Of a stretch of 64,000 nt of DNA, positions 14,731 to 23,189 are shown piece after piece; the stretch's first letter is position 1, and the number at the start of each line of letters is the position of its first letter. A program made the translations under genes and the position numbers. Source of the stretch: Noviherbaspirillum sedimenti (GTDB lineage Bacteria; Pseudomonadota; Gammaproteobacteria; Burkholderiales; Burkholderiaceae_D). Location: contig NZ_QYUQ01000002.1 in assembly GCF_003590835.1 (NCBI RefSeq), positions 2,294,001 to 2,358,000 of the forward strand, given 5' to 3'. Below the pieces are notes generated by a model. It was not told where the DNA came from and did no database searches. It worked only from the letters and a program-made list of their open reading frames with translations.

Positions 14731-17157
14731 ATGAATTCCCTGATACCGACACCTTCGGCAGCCGTGCTGGCCTTCATGGATCCGTTCGGTTTCGGACGTT
14801 CCGCCTTCGACTACTGGCGGGATGCACTGGAGCGCAGCGTGCTCTACATGGATGTCATGCGCCGTCGGGGTAACCAGTACCTCGAGCATATCGAGAAGAC
14901 CAAGCCCAGCGTGATGCGCTTCGAGACCGAGGTGCTGATGGACGGTCGCAAGCTGCCGCGGCCGGTCAACTATGAACTGCTGCGGATCCTACCCCCCGCG
15001 AGCATCAAGATCGACCCGCTGATGCGACCTTTCGTGGTAGTGGACCCGCGGGCTGGGCATGGCCCCGGCATCGGTGGCTTCAAGTCCGACAGCGAGATCG
15101 GCGTGGCCCTGCGCGCCGGGCATCCCTGCTACTTCATCGGCTTTCTGCCCTATCCTGAGCCGGGGCAGACGGTAGAAGACGTGGTCGTCGGGGAGGCCGC
15201 CTTTCTGCGTCACGTCATCGAACGTCATCCGGAAACCTCGGAAAAGCCCATAGTGGTGGGCAACTGCCAGGCCGGCTGGCAGATCATGATGGCCGCGGCT
15301 CTGGAGCCGGACCTCTTCGGTCCTATCCTGATCGCCGGCACACCGCTTTCCTACTGGGCTGGCGAACGCGGCAAGGCGCCGATGCGCTACACCGGCGGCA
15401 TGACCGGCGGCAGCTGGATGACCTCGCTGTTGAGCGACCTGGGCAGCGGGCTGTTCGACGGTGCCTGGCTGGTGCAGAACTTCGAAAACCTCAACCCGGC
15501 CAACACCTGGTGGACCAAGCAGTACCGGTTGTTCAACAGCGTGGATATCGAGGGCAGGCGCTATCTGGAGTTCGAGCGCTGGTGGGGTGACCACGTGGTG
15601 CTCGGCGGTGAGGAGATCCAGTACATCGTCGACAACCTGTTCGTCGGCAACCGGCTCTCCACCGCCCAGTTGGTGACCTCCGACGGGCGTCGCATCGACC
15701 TGAGCAACGTGCGTTCGCCGGTGGTGGTATTCTGCTCGCGGGGCGACGACATTACCCCGCCGCCCCAAGCCCTGGGCTGGGTGCGCGACCTCTATGAAGG
15801 GGTCGACGACATCATCGCCAACGAGCAGACCATCGTCTACTGCGTGCATGACACCACCGGTCACCTGGGCATCTTCGTATCGGGCAGCGTCTCGCGCAAG
15901 GAACATACCGAGTTCACCGCCAACATGGACTACATCGACGTGCTGCCGCCAGGACTCTACGAAGCCTCGATTTCCCGCGCCGATGAGCGCAGCGATGCCG
16001 GACTGATCGAGCGCGAGTACCTGCTGGAGTTCACGTCGCGCACCGTGGAGGAGCTTGACCGGGAGATCCAGCATCGTCCCGAAGATGACACCCGCTTCGC
16101 CACCGTGGCCCGCATCTCCGAGATCAACCTGGGCCTCTATCGCTTGTTCGTGCAGCCCTGGATCCGCGCGCTGGCGACGCCCGAGTCGGCGAAATGGATG
16201 CGGCGCATGCATCCCAACCGCCTGGGCTACGAGCTGCTTTCCGACCGCAACCCACTGACGGCGCCACTGCCAGTGCTGGCCGAGAAGGTGCGGGCCGATC
16301 GGAATCCGGTCGGCGAGGACAATGTCTTCCGCATGGCCGAGAGTCTCTTTTCCGACCAGATCACCCGCGGCCTCGATGCCTGGCGCGACCTGCGCGACAG
16401 GTCCAGCGAGCGGCTCTTTCTGGATATCTATGGCCAGCCGCTGCTGCAGGCTCTCGTCGGCATCGGCGGCGACGCCCATGTGAATCGCCGCCGCCCCGGC
16501 ACCGAGCTCGAGCATCGGCGCTTCATCGAGCGCCGGCAGGCCGAGCTGCGCGTTCGTATCGCCGAAGGTGGCAGGCACGAGGCGGTGATGCGCTCGATCA
16601 TCTATGTGTTGGGCGGGGCGCCTGCCACCGACGAACGCAATTTCAAGCGGATGCGCGCCGCGCGTGCGAAGCTGGAGCCAGGCATCCCGCTGGCCAACTT
16701 CAAGCACCTTCTGCGCGAGCAGTTCTTCATCCTCAAGCATGACCGGGAGGCGGCGCTGGAAGCGATCCCGGCCCTGCTCGAGGGGCAGAGCGCCGCTGAG
16801 ATCGATGCGCATCTCGATCACATCAAGCATGTGTTGGCGGCCAGTGGCGAGCTCAGCGTCCATGCCGCGAATCGCTTCGAGCGCATCAGGGCTCTGTTCC
16901 TGCGCGCCCGCCCGACGGCGCCCGCGCCGCCGTCTCCGCCCGGTGATGCCATGCCGGACGCCCAGCTGGCCGGCACGAACGAACCCGAGTCGCCCGTTCC
17001 GGTCTCCGTGACGGCCGAGCCGCAAGCAGCCAACGAGAGCGATGCCCCGGTCGCCGAGTCTCCGGACAGGCAAAGCAGCGGCACCCGTCGCAAGTCAAAC
17101 AGCGGCAAGGCCAGTACTCCGCGATCACGCACCACACGCAAGCTGCGCGACACCTGA
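14731..17157 (+). CDS. DUF3141 alpha/beta-hydrolase-like protein (PHA-synthase-related)
   Basis: An 808-residue cytoplasmic protein of the DUF3141 family, whose N-terminal half resembles class poly(3-hydroxyalkanoate) synthases and other alpha/beta hydrolases. Seen: FGRSAFDYWRDALERSVLY at the start; VVDPRAGHGPGIGGFKSDSE; a nucleophile-elbow-like GNCQAGW with Cys in place of Ser (residues about 188-194), as in PHA synthases; an Asp-containing PVVVFCSRGDDITPP; and a His in HDTTGHLGIF. These could form a Cys-Asp-His triad. The C-terminal 100 residues are Pro/Ala/Glu- then Lys/Arg/Ser-rich, probably disordered. Codon usage is unlike the neighbours and the gene lies between an IS6 element and phage remnants, so it was probably acquired horizontally. 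The function is not established. Confidence 0.75.
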   Translation: MNSLIPTPSAAVLAFMDPFGFGRSAFDYWRDALERSVLYMDVMRRRGNQYLEHIEKTKPSVMRFETEVLMDGRKLPRPVNYELLRILPPASIKIDPLMRPFVVVDPRAGHGPGIGGFKSDSEIGVALRAGHPCYFIGFLPYPEPGQTVEDVVVGEAAFLRHVIERHPETSEKPIVVGNCQAGWQIMMAAALEPDLFGPILIAGTPLSYWAGERGKAPMRYTGGMTGGSWMTSLLSDLGSGLFDGAWLVQNFENLNPANTWWTKQYRLFNSVDIEGRRYLEFERWWGDHVVLGGEEIQYIVDNLFVGNRLSTAQLVTSDGRRIDLSNVRSPVVVFCSRGDDITPPPQALGWVRDLYEGVDDIIANEQTIVYCVHDTTGHLGIFVSGSVSRKEHTEFTANMDYIDVLPPGLYEASISRADERSDAGLIEREYLLEFTSRTVEELDREIQHRPEDDTRFATVARISEINLGLYRLFVQPWIRALATPESAKWMRRMHPNRLGYELLSDRNPLTAPLPVLAEKVRADRNPVGEDNVFRMAESLFSDQITRGLDAWRDLRDRSSERLFLDIYGQPLLQALVGIGGDAHVNRRRPGTELEHRRFIERRQAELRVRIAEGGRHEAVMRSIIYVLGGAPATDERNFKRMRAARAKLEPGIPLANFKHLLREQFFILKHDREAALEAIPALLEGQSAAEIDAHLDHIKHVLAASGELSVHAANRFERIRALFLRARPTAPAPPSPPGDAMPDAQLAGTNEPESPVPVSVTAEPQAANESDAPVAESPDRQSSGTRRKSNSGKASTPRSRTTRKLRDT

Positions 17158-17279
17158 TTCGGCGTTACGCCCGAGCCGGTCCAGAGTCAACACCACCAGC
17201 GTGTAATGCCGGCGGATTCCAGGTATGGCGGCAGTACGTGGTCCTGCAATGTCGCGAGGGACCGAAGGCCGCTGCGAAA

Positions 17280-17582
17280 TCATGAGACCATCTCGCGCGC
17301 CACGCCGACCAACTTGTGGCGGTCCGACGGCGACATTCGATGAAATACCACCAGCAGCCAAGCAGCTTCATCATCCTTCGCGTAAAAGTAGGACTCGGGC
17401 ACGTTGAGCGCTTTGGCGATGCGCTCGACCATTGAGAAGTCAGGCTCGTGCTTTCCGCGCTCATACTGATTCATCCGTGCACTCGATGACATCTCGTCGA
17501 TGTCTGCCATAACGCCCAAGCGCTCCTGGGACAGGCCGGCGCGAGTGCGCGCTTCCTTCAGTCTCTTCGTGAACACAGACAT
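17280..17582 (-). CDS. XRE-family helix-turn-helix regulator
   Basis: A 100-residue regulator with a typical HTH_3 domain in its first 65 residues (RLKEARTRAGLSQERLG as helices 1-2, MNQYERGKHEPD after the recognition helix, VERIAKALNVPESYFY as the last helix). The C-terminal 30 residues (LLVVFHRMSPSDRHKLVGVA) are the short tail often seen in phage-like repressors. It is divergent from the LAGLIDADG gene; inverted repeats between them are probable operators. Confidence 0.85.
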   Translation of the reverse strand: MSVFTKRLKEARTRAGLSQERLGVMADIDEMSSSARMNQYERGKHEPDFSMVERIAKALNVPESYFYAKDDEAAWLLVVFHRMSPSDRHKLVGVAREMVS

Positions 17583-17630
17583 TCTTGGCCCCTAAAGGCT
17601 AAGATAATCTGAGTATTTGGTTGACCTAAC

Positions 17631-17657
17631 ACTAAGGAATGCTTAGTATTACTTAGT
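17631..17657. promoter_or_regulatory. Candidate XRE operator, repeated ACTAAG/CTTAGT
   Basis: ACTAAG (17631-17636) and CTTAGT (17642-17647) form a perfect 6-bp inverted repeat with a 5-nt spacer. Another CTTAGT lies at 17652-17657 and a CTAAG at 17599-17603. They sit between the divergent XRE and LAGLIDADG genes, where an autorepressor would bind. Confidence 0.5.
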
Positions 17658-17709
17658 GGTGTCTTCGGAATTGCGCGGAATACGTCTTTGCAATATGACC
17701 AGGACCAAT

Positions 17710-18660
17710 ATGGCCACCAACACAACGAAAGCTAGGGTTAGCGGACTCGACATCGGGTGGCTGATTGGCTTCCTAGAAGGCGAAGGCAGCATCTGTTTGC
17801 TGGTAAATCGCCGCAAAAACCGGACGCAGACTCTGCGGGTAGTGCCAAAGGTGATTTGGACCAATTGCGATTACGCGATGATCGAGAAGTGCGTCGACAT
17901 CCTTAAACGTATGGGCGTTGATAGCGTAGTGCCGGAAAAGAACCCGCGCAATAACCCTAATGGTCTCGTCAAAAATGGGTCGAAAGCTATTTATTATGTC
18001 AACGTTTGGGGCCTTTCCCGAATAGGTCGGCTGTTCTCTTTCATTGGTGGACGCATTGTCGGCGAAAAGGCAGAACGAGTCGACGTGTTGCACCGCTTTA
18101 TTCAACGGCGCTTGGCACTCGCTGAAAAGCTTCAGCTTAAGCACCTCCATTACGATCAAGTCGATGTGAAACTGATGCTGGAGTTTTTGGTGCTGACCAA
18201 ATGCAGGAGCATCGAGCGGGTTACCCGCCTACTGGAGGCCTACACATCTAACGCTCGGTATGCCGACCGATCGACCGACCTTAGTGAATTTGCTGCGCCG
18301 GGGGAGCGAAGCTGTTCGCTGCCGGACTGCAACCGCAAGCACTATGGCCTGGGCTATTGCAGTCGGCACTGGCAGCAACATCGGGCGGGCATTGAGTTAC
18401 CATCCCCTCCAGAACGTACAAAATCTTCAAGCCAGCCGATCAGCACCAGGGCGTCGGCCAAGCCTTTGATGCAGGTCTTGCAGTCGACCGCGTGTAGTGT
18501 CAAGCCGAAGATATGTGATCAACTGCAGTTCACTCCTCAACCGAGTTCGAGAAAAGGCCGTCAGGCGGACAGGGAGGAGTTTTCGATCCCGTCCTGCCTA
18601 CGCAAGCCGCGTCTACGGGTACGCGCCACGGTATGGGAGCTGACGGCACTTCCAGTATAG
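17710..18660 (+). CDS. LAGLIDADG-type homing endonuclease-like protein with a C-terminal Cys/His cluster
   Basis: About 316 residues. One clear LAGLIDADG helix is present near the N-terminus (GWLIGFLEGEGSI, residues 16-28), with the acidic catalytic residue in the GEG end, followed by a strand pattern typical of the DNA-binding saddle. A single motif implies a homodimer, unless a degenerate second copy lies in the middle part. Residues about 203-230 hold a possible zinc knuckle (CSLPDCNRKHYGLGYCSRHW: C-x4-C-x9-C-x3-H). The last about 40 residues are basic and may be read from unrelated DNA up to the phage gene. ATG 17710 is preceded by AGGA; an in-frame ATG at 17695 is also possible. It is not inside a recognisable intron or intein. 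Confidence 0.65.
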   Translation: MATNTTKARVSGLDIGWLIGFLEGEGSICLLVNRRKNRTQTLRVVPKVIWTNCDYAMIEKCVDILKRMGVDSVVPEKNPRNNPNGLVKNGSKAIYYVNVWGLSRIGRLFSFIGGRIVGEKAERVDVLHRFIQRRLALAEKLQLKHLHYDQVDVKLMLEFLVLTKCRSIERVTRLLEAYTSNARYADRSTDLSEFAAPGERSCSLPDCNRKHYGLGYCSRHWQQHRAGIELPSPPERTKSSSQPISTRASAKPLMQVLQSTACSVKPKICDQLQFTPQPSSRKGRQADREEFSIPSCLRKPRLRVRATVWELTALPV

Positions 18661-21521
18661 ACACGGCGGGCGGAGCGCTGCTCCCCCGCAAGACCAATCA
18701 CACCTATACTGAGCAATATGACAAGCTACCCGCTGCCGTCCGAGACGATCCACGCTACCGCGACGCCGCCCCGGCCCTACGGGACGTGGACACCGCGCGC
18801 GCCTTACGTCGTGCGCTGGCGGCCTTCGAGCAAGCCACCTACCCCGGCGAAACAGCCACCACCTACGCCCTCGACGACGACGGCAATGTAGTCGTGCTGC
18901 GCGACGGCCTGGCCGCCGCACAGGCCGCCGAAGCCTTTGCCGCCGAGCATGACCTGGGCATCATCGTGCGCCATTCGGCCGGCGGCACCCTGGAAGACTA
19001 CATCGACGCCGGCTTCACCCCAGAAATCAGCCTGGGCTACTACACCGGCCTGGGCGGCTACACTGGCGTCGGCGGCTTAAACACCATCGTTGCCAGCAAG
19101 CACCTGCGCGGCATCCCGCTGTTTTCCATCGGCGACGACGATGGTCTGCTGGCACGCGGCGCGGCCGCCGCCACCGGCGGAAAGCTTGGCCTCGGCGCCC
19201 GCCTGGCCCATTACCGAGGCATCGGCCTGCAAATGCTAGGGCGGCGCCAGCTGGTCGACTACTTCGGCCCGCTGTTCCAGACCAGCCCCGGCCAGACCGA
19301 CCTGATGGAGCAATACAGCAACCTGGTCATGCGCATGGACGCCGACAAGAACGCCGCCGGCGCCGCCGCCGATGCCCTGGCCGACCGCTGGGGCAAGCTG
19401 CCAGACGCGGGTAAACTGGCCGAACTGATGCACGACGCCACCCGCTACGAAATCGACCCCGACAAGCCGATGCCGCCGGGCGTCATCCCGGCCCTGTACC
19501 GGGGCTTGAAGACCCGCTTCGAGGCCCTTTCGCACGCCGCCCAGACGCTCTACCGCGAGGCCCGCGCCGCCTACGAGACGCATTACCAGGCGGTCAAGGA
19601 CGCCGTGCGCGAGCGCATCCTGCGCGCGCTGCCGGACCATCCGCACCGTGCGCAATTGCTGGCCCGCATGGACAGCGAATTCTTCGGCCGCGTCAAGGGC
19701 GTGTATTTCCCGCTGGCCCGCTTCGGCGATTACCTGGTGCGCGTATCGGACGACAACGGCCACCATGGCGAAGCGGTGCATTTCGCCGAAACCCTGGCCG
19801 AGGCCGAGGCGCTGCGCGCCAAGCTGCTTGCGCAGTACCCGGCCAATCGCGGCTACGTGGTCAGCAAGGTGACGCGCCGCGCCAAATTCAACGCCGCGCG
19901 CGACATGGTCGGACGCGGCTTCTTGAAGGAACTGTTCGGCGTGCTCGGCCAGTCCGGCGTCGGCCCCGAGCTGCAGGACGCCATCAACCAGCTCTACCTG
20001 ACCAGCCTGCCCGACCTGTCCTGGGCCAAGCACGGCATCCACCGCAAGGGCACGCCGGGCTTTTCGCAGGACGCCCGCCGCGCCTTCGCCCACAACATGT
20101 TCCACGGCGCGCGCTACCTGGCCAAGCTGCGCTACGCCGACCAGTTGAGCGAACGCCTGGACGACATGCAGGAACACGCCGATGCCAACGCCCAAGTCGA
20201 GGATTACGACCAGGTCGCCGCGCAGCAGGTCATCGACGAAATGCACAAGCGCCATGACGCCTACCTCAACCCCAACAGCCACCCGCTGGCGACCGCGCTG
20301 ACCTCGGCCGGCTTCCTGTTCTATCTCGGCCTGTCGCCGGCCTCGGCGGCGGTCAACCTGACGCAGGTGCCGCTGGTGGCCCTGCCGATCCTGGGCGGCA
20401 AGTACGGCTTCGGCCGCGCAGCAGCCGCGCTGCTGACGGCGGCCAGCAGTGTGGCCAAGAGCAAGAACAGCCTCGCCGAAATGTTGGCCGGCGACGAGCT
20501 GGCCATGATCCAGCAAGCCATCAAGGACGGCGCCGTGGACGTGTCGATGGCGCATGACCTGGCCGGCATCGCCCAGGGCGAAGACCACAAGCTGTGGGGC
20601 AAGCTGCGCCCGGTCATGAAGATCGCCTCGTTCATGTTCCATCACGCCGAGCGCTTCAACCGCCAGGCCGCCCTGCTGGCGGCCTACCGTCTGGCGCGCC
20701 AGGGCGGCGCCGACCACGCCGGCACCTATGCCCGCGCGGTCGAGGACGTGTATGCGTCGCAGTTCGATTACAGCGCCGGCAATCGCCCGCGCATCATGCA
20801 GGGCAACGTCGCCCGCGTGCTGCTGCTGTTCAAGCAGTATGCGCAAAACATGATCTTCACGCTGGGACACAATGCGCAACTGGCCGTGCGCGGCGACCGC
20901 CAGGCCGCCAAGACCTTCGCCGGCCTCCTGGTCACGCATGCGCTGGCCGCCGGCGCCCTCGGCCTGCCGGTGGTGGGGCCGCTCCTGGCCCTGGCGTCGC
21001 TGTTGGGCCACGACGATGACGAGCCGTGGGATGCCGAAGTGGCCCTGCGCAACCTGCTGGCCGAGACCTTCGGCGACAAGACCGCCGAAGTCATGGTGCA
21101 TGGTCTCAGCCGCCTGACGCCGTGGGATATTTCCGGGCGCGTGGGCCTGGACCGCCTGCTGCTGCCGGACGTGCAGGAAGGGCTGGAAGGCCAGCACCTG
21201 GCCGAGTCGTGGCTGGCCGCCGCGCTGGGGCCGGTGGCGGGTCCTTGGCGCAGATCAGTAGCCGGTGCCGTATTCCTGCTCCGCCTGGTCAGACGGCGGG
21301 CAGGCGACGTTGGCCATGCTTCTGTTCCAGGGTCACGCGCTGCGCCATGTTCGATTCAACAGCCATGCGGGCCGCAGCGGGCTTCCCAGCGCGCTTATGG
21401 GCCTTCGGTGTGGCATCGGCGGGCGGCTGTTGCGCCGGCGCCGCCACGGCGTCCTGCTGCGGCTTCACGATGGCCAGGATGGTCGCCCGCGCCACGTCGA
21501 ACTGCCGCGCCAGTGCGCTGA
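18633..21521 (+). CDS. PLxRFG-domain phage-type protein, truncated at both ends
   Basis: An open frame of 962 codons, of which about 870 are recognisable. It contains the eponymous PLARFGDYLVRVSD (around residue 358), long Ala-rich helices, a Gly-rich hydrophobic segment (SAGFLFYLGLSPASAAVNLT) and NMFHGARYLAKLRYAD. PLxRFG proteins are very long (often over 2000 residues) virion-associated or prophage proteins, so the N-terminal majority is missing. Homology-like sequence stops near 21245 (ALGPVAGPW); the rest of the frame reads Arg/Pro-rich shadow sequence of the opposite-strand resolvase. It has no ribosome-binding site and is best seen as a decayed prophage fragment. Confidence 0.7.
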   Translation: MGADGTSSIDTAGGALLPRKTNHTYTEQYDKLPAAVRDDPRYRDAAPALRDVDTARALRRALAAFEQATYPGETATTYALDDDGNVVVLRDGLAAAQAAEAFAAEHDLGIIVRHSAGGTLEDYIDAGFTPEISLGYYTGLGGYTGVGGLNTIVASKHLRGIPLFSIGDDDGLLARGAAAATGGKLGLGARLAHYRGIGLQMLGRRQLVDYFGPLFQTSPGQTDLMEQYSNLVMRMDADKNAAGAAADALADRWGKLPDAGKLAELMHDATRYEIDPDKPMPPGVIPALYRGLKTRFEALSHAAQTLYREARAAYETHYQAVKDAVRERILRALPDHPHRAQLLARMDSEFFGRVKGVYFPLARFGDYLVRVSDDNGHHGEAVHFAETLAEAEALRAKLLAQYPANRGYVVSKVTRRAKFNAARDMVGRGFLKELFGVLGQSGVGPELQDAINQLYLTSLPDLSWAKHGIHRKGTPGFSQDARRAFAHNMFHGARYLAKLRYADQLSERLDDMQEHADANAQVEDYDQVAAQQVIDEMHKRHDAYLNPNSHPLATALTSAGFLFYLGLSPASAAVNLTQVPLVALPILGGKYGFGRAAAALLTAASSVAKSKNSLAEMLAGDELAMIQQAIKDGAVDVSMAHDLAGIAQGEDHKLWGKLRPVMKIASFMFHHAERFNRQAALLAAYRLARQGGADHAGTYARAVEDVYASQFDYSAGNRPRIMQGNVARVLLLFKQYAQNMIFTLGHNAQLAVRGDRQAAKTFAGLLVTHALAAGALGLPVVGPLLALASLLGHDDDEPWDAEVALRNLLAETFGDKTAEVMVHGLSRLTPWDISGRVGLDRLLLPDVQEGLEGQHLAESWLAAALGPVAGPWRRSVAGAVFLLRLVRRRAGDVGHASVPGSRAAPCSIQQPCGPQRASQRAYGPSVWHRRAAVAPAPPRRPAAASRWPGWSPAPRRTAAPVR

Positions 21522-22023
21522 TGGACGTGCCCTTGCCGTGCGCCTGGATGATGCTGGCGCGCTGCTCCGACGTGGTCTTGGCCGGCCGGCCGAGCACCTT
21601 CCCTTCGGCCTTGGCGCGCTCTAGGCCAGCTTGGGTACGCTCGATCAGCAGGTCGCGCTCCATCTCGGCCACGGCCCCGAGCATCGCCATCATCAGCTTG
21701 CCGGCAGCGGATGCCAGGTCGAGCTGGCCGAGTTGCAGCACGATGACCTTGATCTTGCGCTTGGCCAGCGCCTTGACCGTCGCGGTGACATCCATGGCAT
21801 CACGCCCGAGCCGGTCGAGCCGGCTGACGATCAATGTCTCGCCATCGCGGATTTTATCCAACATCGCTTTGAACTGCGGTCGTTGCGCCGCCGGGATCGC
21901 GCCGCTGATGCCTTCGTCGGCAAACCAGTAATCGACCTGGTAGCCGGCGCGTTCGATCTCAAGCCGCTGGTTCTGGACGGTCTGCCCGGTAGAGCTGACC
22001 CTGGTGTATGCGAATGTCGCCAT
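21289..22023 (-). CDS. Serine recombinase (resolvase/invertase family)
   Basis: A 244-residue small serine recombinase. The catalytic Ser10 is in YTRVSSTGQ; LIVSRLDRLGRD and the VIVLQLG strand follow; the E-helix region EMERDLLIERTQAGLERAKAEGK leads to LGRPAKT and a C-terminal helix-turn-helix (SISALARQFDVARATI). The tail (about 190-244) is Ala/Pro/Lys-rich and longer than usual. Enzymes of this type resolve Tn3-like cointegrates or invert DNA. It lies at the edge of the phage remnant; no transposase partner is present. A possible recombination site is upstream at 22040-22150. Confidence 0.9.
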   Translation of the reverse strand: MATFAYTRVSSTGQTVQNQRLEIERAGYQVDYWFADEGISGAIPAAQRPQFKAMLDKIRDGETLIVSRLDRLGRDAMDVTATVKALAKRKIKVIVLQLGQLDLASAAGKLMMAMLGAVAEMERDLLIERTQAGLERAKAEGKVLGRPAKTTSEQRASIIQAHGKGTSISALARQFDVARATILAIVKPQQDAVAAPAQQPPADATPKAHKRAGKPAAARMAVESNMAQRVTLEQKHGQRRLPAV

Positions 22024-22039
22024 ATGATGTTCCCGACGT

Positions 22040-22150
22040 GTTGGAAAGGTAGCTGGAGAATATCCAACATGCCGGAAAGTCGAAAGCCTACTTTTTCAAC
22101 AGTCTGATCGGCATCAATCCGACCCTGTTGGCAAACGGTCGGTTTCCAAC
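22040..22150. other. Possible res/recombination site upstream of the resolvase
   Basis: The region upstream of the recombinase start has several GTTGG/CCAAC half-sites: GTTGGAAA (22040-22047), ATCCAAC (22062-22068), TGTTGGCAAAC (22128-22138) and TTTCCAAC (22143-22150). GTTGGAAA and TTTCCAAC form a perfect inverted pair. Resolvases bind such arrays beside their own gene. Confidence 0.3.
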
Positions 22151-22227
22151 GGGCCAATAAATAGTTATTCCGGCATGCAATGGTTAATATCCTCCGCGTC
22201 ATCTCCCAATTCTGCATGTCGAGAAGT

Positions 22228-22290
22228 TTTACACTGAGCAGGCGCGCTTCTCGTAACTCATTGATTTATCAAGGTGGTATTAAACTTGCT
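22228..22290 (+). promoter_or_regulatory. Sigma-54 promoter (22275-22290) and possible activator site of PEP-CTERM gene 2
   Basis: TGGTATTAAACTTGCT at 22275-22290 has the sigma-54 GG (22276-22277) and GC (22288-22289) exactly 10 nt apart, as in the promoter at 7781. The predicted start is near 22301, 30 nt before the ATG. TTTACACTG at 22228-22236 resembles the site at 7712. It lies within a CGAAGAAG-like dyad: CGAGAAG at 22220-22226 and CTTCTCG at 22247-22253. Confidence 0.7.
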
Positions 22291-22330
22291 ATTACTAATT
22301 TCCCAAACTTATGAAAAAGGAGAGAACTTT

Positions 22331-23071
22331 ATGAAAGCAATAAAGCGATTTGTTCACATCATGAGAGGCTGGAGGCTAAACGTCTTTACCGTTGTAGCTG
22401 CGCTGTTTGTATCAATGAGCGCGCAAGCAGCCGTCATTACAGTGCAAGGAACCAACTCCTTCGGACCTGTAAATTGCATCCCATTCGGCTGTCCCGCTTT
22501 CTATGATCCTCATATGGGCTTCATTTATAAGAATCTTCCTGCATTTACTCTTAATCCGGGAGATATTCTGGCCTACGACTTAGGTCAGGCAAACGATTTG
22601 CCTTTATCTTTTACCATCTCCTTAGCAGCAACAACAAACAACGGCGGCACAATTGCAGCAAGCCCTTTCACTACAATTGCTACCAATTCAACGCCGGCAG
22701 TGCCAACGGGCGATAACATCCCATACAACTATGAATTGGCTTTTACCATCACCAATAGTTTTAATTTTTCAGGGGGAGGACTAATTGTTGATTTTCTGCC
22801 TACTGGACTTTCAACTACGGATGCTACCGGGGACCAAGTATTGATGGTTTCAAATGGTAACGATCCATCTGGGTTCTTCGTTCAGCGTTACTATTTTGGA
22901 GCCTTTGCAGGCGACACAAGTAGCGGGGATACGTCTCATATTGGAAACTTCCGTATCATTACCAATGATGTTCATCAGGTCCCAGAGCCAGCATCTCTTG
23001 CCCTGCTCAGTGTTGGTCTGTTCGGCTTTATCGCATCCCGTCGCAAGTCGGAGAAAAGTAAGAACGTCTAA
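22331..23071 (+). CDS. PEP-CTERM sorting-domain exported protein 2
   Basis: A 246-residue exported protein. The start at 22331 follows AAAGGAGAGAA. Residues 1-34 are a long signal peptide (RLNVFTVVAALFVSMSAQA). The body is rich in Asn, Thr, Gly and aromatic residues, compatible with an all-beta extracellular fold. The sorting tail is intact: VPEPASLALLSVGLFGFIASRRK plus a short basic end, given here as VPEPASLAL, a hydrophobic helix and ASRRKSEKSK. It should be processed by an exosortase, not encoded in this window. A sigma-54 promoter precedes it and a strong terminator follows. Confidence 0.9.
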   Translation: MKAIKRFVHIMRGWRLNVFTVVAALFVSMSAQAAVITVQGTNSFGPVNCIPFGCPAFYDPHMGFIYKNLPAFTLNPGDILAYDLGQANDLPLSFTISLAATTNNGGTIAASPFTTIATNSTPAVPTGDNIPYNYELAFTITNSFNFSGGGLIVDFLPTGLSTTDATGDQVLMVSNGNDPSGFFVQRYYFGAFAGDTSSGDTSHIGNFRIITNDVHQVPEPASLALLSVGLFGFIASRRKSEKSKNV

Positions 23072-23092
23072 ACCAACATAGCCATGGCAGCG

Positions 23093-23117
23093 AAGCCCGC
23101 CGAGTGCGGGCTTTTTT
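23093..23117 (+). terminator. Rho-independent terminator after PEP-CTERM gene 2
   Basis: GCCCGC (23095-23100), loop CGAGT, GCGGGC (23106-23111), extended by AA/TT pairs and followed by six T residues. Confidence 0.88.
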
Positions 23118-23189
23118 GTTTTTAAGCCGTCGTTTTCTGGCGGGAATGCGAATGCGCAATCAGGGGTCGGCTCAAAGCTGAGCTGCAAT

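Noticed and set aside
14989-17073. A long open frame opposite the DUF3141 gene
   Set aside because: Shadow of a confident gene; no domain pattern and no ribosome-binding site.
17158-17279. Possible resolvase fragment on the minus strand (TLVVLTLDRLGRN)
   Set aside because: Only a dozen residues resemble the serine-recombinase motif, without neighbouring conserved parts; too little to call.
19236-21197. A 650-codon frame opposite the PLxRFG gene
   Set aside because: Shadow frame with repetitive Gly/His/Arg composition; the plus frame carries the recognisable motif.
22128-22150. Attachment site for a phage integrase
   Set aside because: The repeats suit a serine resolvase site better and there is no tyrosine integrase in the window.
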